DNA of 64,000 nt from Prevotella sp. (lineage in GTDB: Bacteria > Bacteroidota > Bacteroidia > Bacteroidales > Bacteroidaceae): positions 62,001 through 126,000 of the forward strand of contig JAGAON010000003.1 in the NCBI GenBank assembly GCA_017623655.1, read 5' to 3'. Shown here in pieces: positions 61,679-64,000 of the stretch. How positions within the stretch are numbered: the stretch's first letter is position 1; every line of letters begins with the position of its first letter. The position numbers and the translations under genes were made by a program. A model generated the notes under the pieces. That model saw only the letters and a program-made list of their open reading frames with translations, did not search any database and was not told the origin of the DNA.

Positions 61679-62878
61679 ATGGCAAAGAAAAAAGTAGTAG
61701 TAGCTTTTAGTGGAGGTCTTGACACCTCTTACACGGTAATGAAACTTGCGCAGGACGGTTATGAAGTGTATGCGGCCTGTGCCAACACCGGAGGTTTTTC
61801 CCCCGAGCAGCTTAAAACCAACGAGGAGAACGCCTATAAGCTCGGTGCGGTGAAGTATGTAACGCTTGACGTGACGCAGGAATATTATGAGAAGTCGCTC
61901 AAGTACATGGTCTATGGCAATGTGTTGCGTAACAACTGCTATCCGATTTCCGTGTCATCAGAGCGCATTTTCCAGGCGATAGCAATAGCAAGGTATGCTA
62001 ATGAGGTCGGGGCTGACGCCATAGCGCACGGTTCTACGGGCGCAGGCAACGACCAGATACGCTTCGACATGACCTTCCTCGTTATGGCTCCGGGCGTGGA
62101 GATAATCACTTTGACGCGTGACGGCAACCTCTCTCGTCAGGAAGAGATAGACTATCTCAACGAGCATGGCTTCTTCGCGGACTTCACAAAGCTGAAATAT
62201 TCATACAATGTAGGTATCTGGGGCACGTCAATCTGCGGCGGAGAGATACTTGACTCCACACAGGGACTGCCGGAAACGGCTTACCTCAAGCATCCGACAA
62301 AGGAGGGACCGGAGACCTTGAAACTCGGTTTCGAGAAGGGAGAACTATGCTCCGTCAACGGAAAACACTACGATGACAAGATTGCCGCCATACAGGCTGT
62401 GGAGGAAATAGGCGCCGCTTACGGCATAGGCCGTGACTGCCACGTGGGCGATACCATCATAGGCATCAAGGGACGCGTAGGCTTTGAGGCCGCGGCACCG
62501 ATGCTTATCATCGGCGCGCACCGCTTCCTTGAGAAATACACACTGTCCAAATGGCAGCAATACTGGAAGGATCAGGTGGCGAACTGGTACGGAATGTTCC
62601 TCCATGAGTCACAGTATCTGGAGCCGGTGATGGCAGACATCGAGGCGATGCTGGCCTCTTCACAGCGCAATGTGACCGGTGTCGTGGAGCTGGAACTGCG
62701 TCCTCTCTGCTTCCAGACGGTGGGTGTGGATTCTCCTAACGACCTTGTCAAGAACAAACTCGGCGAATACGGCGAGACGGCCAAGGCTTGGTCATCCGAA
62801 GATGCCAAGGGATTCATCAAGGTAACGTCAACCGCCCTGCGCGCTTATTACCTCGCACACCCCGACGAAAGGAAGTAA
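61679..62878 (+). CDS. argG: Argininosuccinate synthase
   Basis: 399 residues. Joins citrulline and aspartate with ATP. PP-loop AFSGGLDTS at 9-17, HGSTGAGNDQIRF and YSYNVGIWGTSICGG. The ATG at 61679 gives the standard MAKKKVVVAFSGG start; an upstream in-frame ATG at 61622 overlaps the GNAT gene and is unlikely. Confidence 0.94.
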   Translation: MAKKKVVVAFSGGLDTSYTVMKLAQDGYEVYAACANTGGFSPEQLKTNEENAYKLGAVKYVTLDVTQEYYEKSLKYMVYGNVLRNNCYPISVSSERIFQAIAIARYANEVGADAIAHGSTGAGNDQIRFDMTFLVMAPGVEIITLTRDGNLSRQEEIDYLNEHGFFADFTKLKYSYNVGIWGTSICGGEILDSTQGLPETAYLKHPTKEGPETLKLGFEKGELCSVNGKHYDDKIAAIQAVEEIGAAYGIGRDCHVGDTIIGIKGRVGFEAAAPMLIIGAHRFLEKYTLSKWQQYWKDQVANWYGMFLHESQYLEPVMADIEAMLASSQRNVTGVVELELRPLCFQTVGVDSPNDLVKNKLGEYGETAKAWSSEDAKGFIKVTSTALRAYYLAHPDERK

Positions 62879-62882
62879 GGCC

Positions 62883-63911
62883 ATGGAGAAAGTGAAAGTA
62901 GGAATACTGGGAGCGGCCGGATATACGGGCGGAGAACTCATCCGTTTGCTTGTCAACCATCCCGATGTCGAGATAGTGTTCGCCAACAGTGAGAGCAACG
63001 CCGGCAACAAAGTGTGCGACGTTCACGAGGGACTTGTGGGCGATACGGAGCTGGCCTTTACCTCAGAGATGCCTTTTGACAAGGTCGATGTGGTCTTCTT
63101 CTGTTTCGGACACGGCAAGAGTGAGGCGTTTTTGAAGGAACATTCCATTCCGGACAGCGTGAAAATCATAGACCTTGCGCAGGACTTCCGCATCGCGGGA
63201 GACCACGATTACGTCTATGGTCTGCCCGAAACGCACCGTGAGGCCATCGCTTCCTGCAAGCATCTTGCCAACCCCGGCTGTTTCGCAACGTGCATACAGC
63301 TCGGTCTTCTGCCGCTCGCCAAGGCGGGATTGCTGACGGATGACATCGCCGTCAACGCCATAACAGGTTCCACTGGAGCCGGACAGAAGCCGGGAGCGAC
63401 CACACATTTCTCTTGGAGGAACAACAACTTCTCCGTGTATAAGCTCTTCACGCACCAGCATCTGCACGAGATTACGCAGACACTGAACGAGCTTCGTCCC
63501 GCAAACGCGCCCAGAGTGGTCGATACACTCGATGAAGGCTACGGGGTAAAGGACGGTGAAATCACCGTTGACTTCATCCCTTACCGCGGCGATTTCGCGC
63601 GTGGCATCTTCTGTACGGAGGTCATACGCCTCGCCAAGGCAATGCCTGCGGAGGACGTGGTGGCGCTGTTTAAGGAATTCTACGCCACTGCCGCCTTCAC
63701 GCATTACAGCGAAAAGGCGCCTGACATGAAGCAGGTGGTGAACACAAACAAGGCTATCGTGCACGTGGAAGTGTTCGGCCGCAAGGTGGTAGTGACCTCA
63801 ATGATTGACAACCTGCTCAAAGGAGCGGTGGGACAGGCGGTGCAGAACATGAACATCATGTTCGGATTGGACGAGAAGGCCGGCTTGAACCTTAAGGCGT
63901 CGGCATTCTAA
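62883..63911 (+). CDS. argC: N-acetyl-gamma-glutamyl-phosphate reductase
   Basis: 342 residues. NADPH-dependent reduction of N-acylglutamyl phosphate. Nucleotide-binding GAAGYTGGEL at 10-19, catalytic Cys133 in NPGCFATC, and the GSTGAGQKPG loop. Starts 4 nt after argG. The window ends 89 nt later without the next gene start; the last bases contain only a short CTCCCC/GGGGAG hairpin. Confidence 0.94.
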   Translation: MEKVKVGILGAAGYTGGELIRLLVNHPDVEIVFANSESNAGNKVCDVHEGLVGDTELAFTSEMPFDKVDVVFFCFGHGKSEAFLKEHSIPDSVKIIDLAQDFRIAGDHDYVYGLPETHREAIASCKHLANPGCFATCIQLGLLPLAKAGLLTDDIAVNAITGSTGAGQKPGATTHFSWRNNNFSVYKLFTHQHLHEITQTLNELRPANAPRVVDTLDEGYGVKDGEITVDFIPYRGDFARGIFCTEVIRLAKAMPAEDVVALFKEFYATAAFTHYSEKAPDMKQVVNTNKAIVHVEVFGRKVVVTSMIDNLLKGAVGQAVQNMNIMFGLDEKAGLNLKASAF

Positions 63912-64000
63912 CGCCCCCTCCCTGCCTCCCCGAGGGGAGGAGAGACGGTGCGATTCTTCCGTGAATTTACGCTATGGCTTGGAGAACGGGGCGCTATTAT

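Overview
The window is a chromosomal segment of a Bacteroidales bacterium, most likely a Prevotellaceae member. The evidence: nearly every transcription unit starts behind a Bacteroidetes-type promoter (-7 box TAnnTTTG, often with TTTG about 20 nt upstream); the division/cell-wall cluster has the Bacteroidetes order mraZ-rsmH-ftsL-ftsI-murE-mraY-murD-ftsW-murG-murC-ftsQ-ftsA-ftsZ with no murF or ddl; there are DUF3109, DUF4292 and glycine-lipid acyltransferase genes; and secreted proteins carry short Prevotella-like C-terminal tails. Genus and species cannot be fixed from sequence alone. No transposase, integrase, phage gene, rRNA or CRISPR array was seen.

Layout. 0.6-5 kb: a minus-strand unit of an S41 protease and RNase R, then tRNA-Asn. 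5.5-8 kb: a hipBA toxin-antitoxin-like pair divergent from a WYL-domain regulator. 8-11.5 kb: two acyltransferases of the glycine/ornithine lipid type, recO, tRNA-Glu, rpsT. 12-16 kb: gyrB, an AraC regulator and a DUF3109 protein. 17-27 kb: an accessory stretch with three secreted proteins (one a PL4-type rhamnogalacturonan lyase), a 64-residue small protein of unknown function, ung, and long repeat-filled gaps. 27-29 kb: gpmI. 29-45.5 kb: the dcw cluster, headed by mraZ with a clear MraZ-type operator and closed by a strong terminator. 46-51 kb: dut, a TPR protein, a DUF4292 lipoprotein and a degenerate LytM (EnvC-like) protein. 52-55 kb: a minus-strand unit AraC regulator-dGTPase-helix-hairpin-helix protein. 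55-60 kb: rpmH (minus, too short for many gene finders), efp, and a unit of glycosyltransferase, radC, DUF59 protein and lpxH-like hydrolase, then tRNA-Phe and tRNA-Pro. 60.4-63.9 kb: argR, a GNAT acyltransferase, argG and argC, with three ARG-box-like sites before argR.

The most unusual content is between the genes. At least four families of palindromic repeats recur: R1, about 85 nt, built from alternating GTGCTGATTAC modules (11 copies); R2, palindromes around GGACGCACC, in a short and a long form; R3, a hairpin around GAGACGATGT, sometimes paired; and R4, about 150-nt arms arranged as inverted pairs around a spacer of nearly constant length (about 63 nt) but different sequence. R1 and R2 are repeatedly joined in one order through a shared 35-40 nt linker, so they look like parts of one composite element. 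These elements fill almost all gaps above 300 nt, are never inside genes here, and one R1 copy lies inside the dcw operon. Several translated pieces of them would be mis-annotated as small proteins. Whether they are mobile, transcribed as RNA, or act as terminators cannot be settled from this window.
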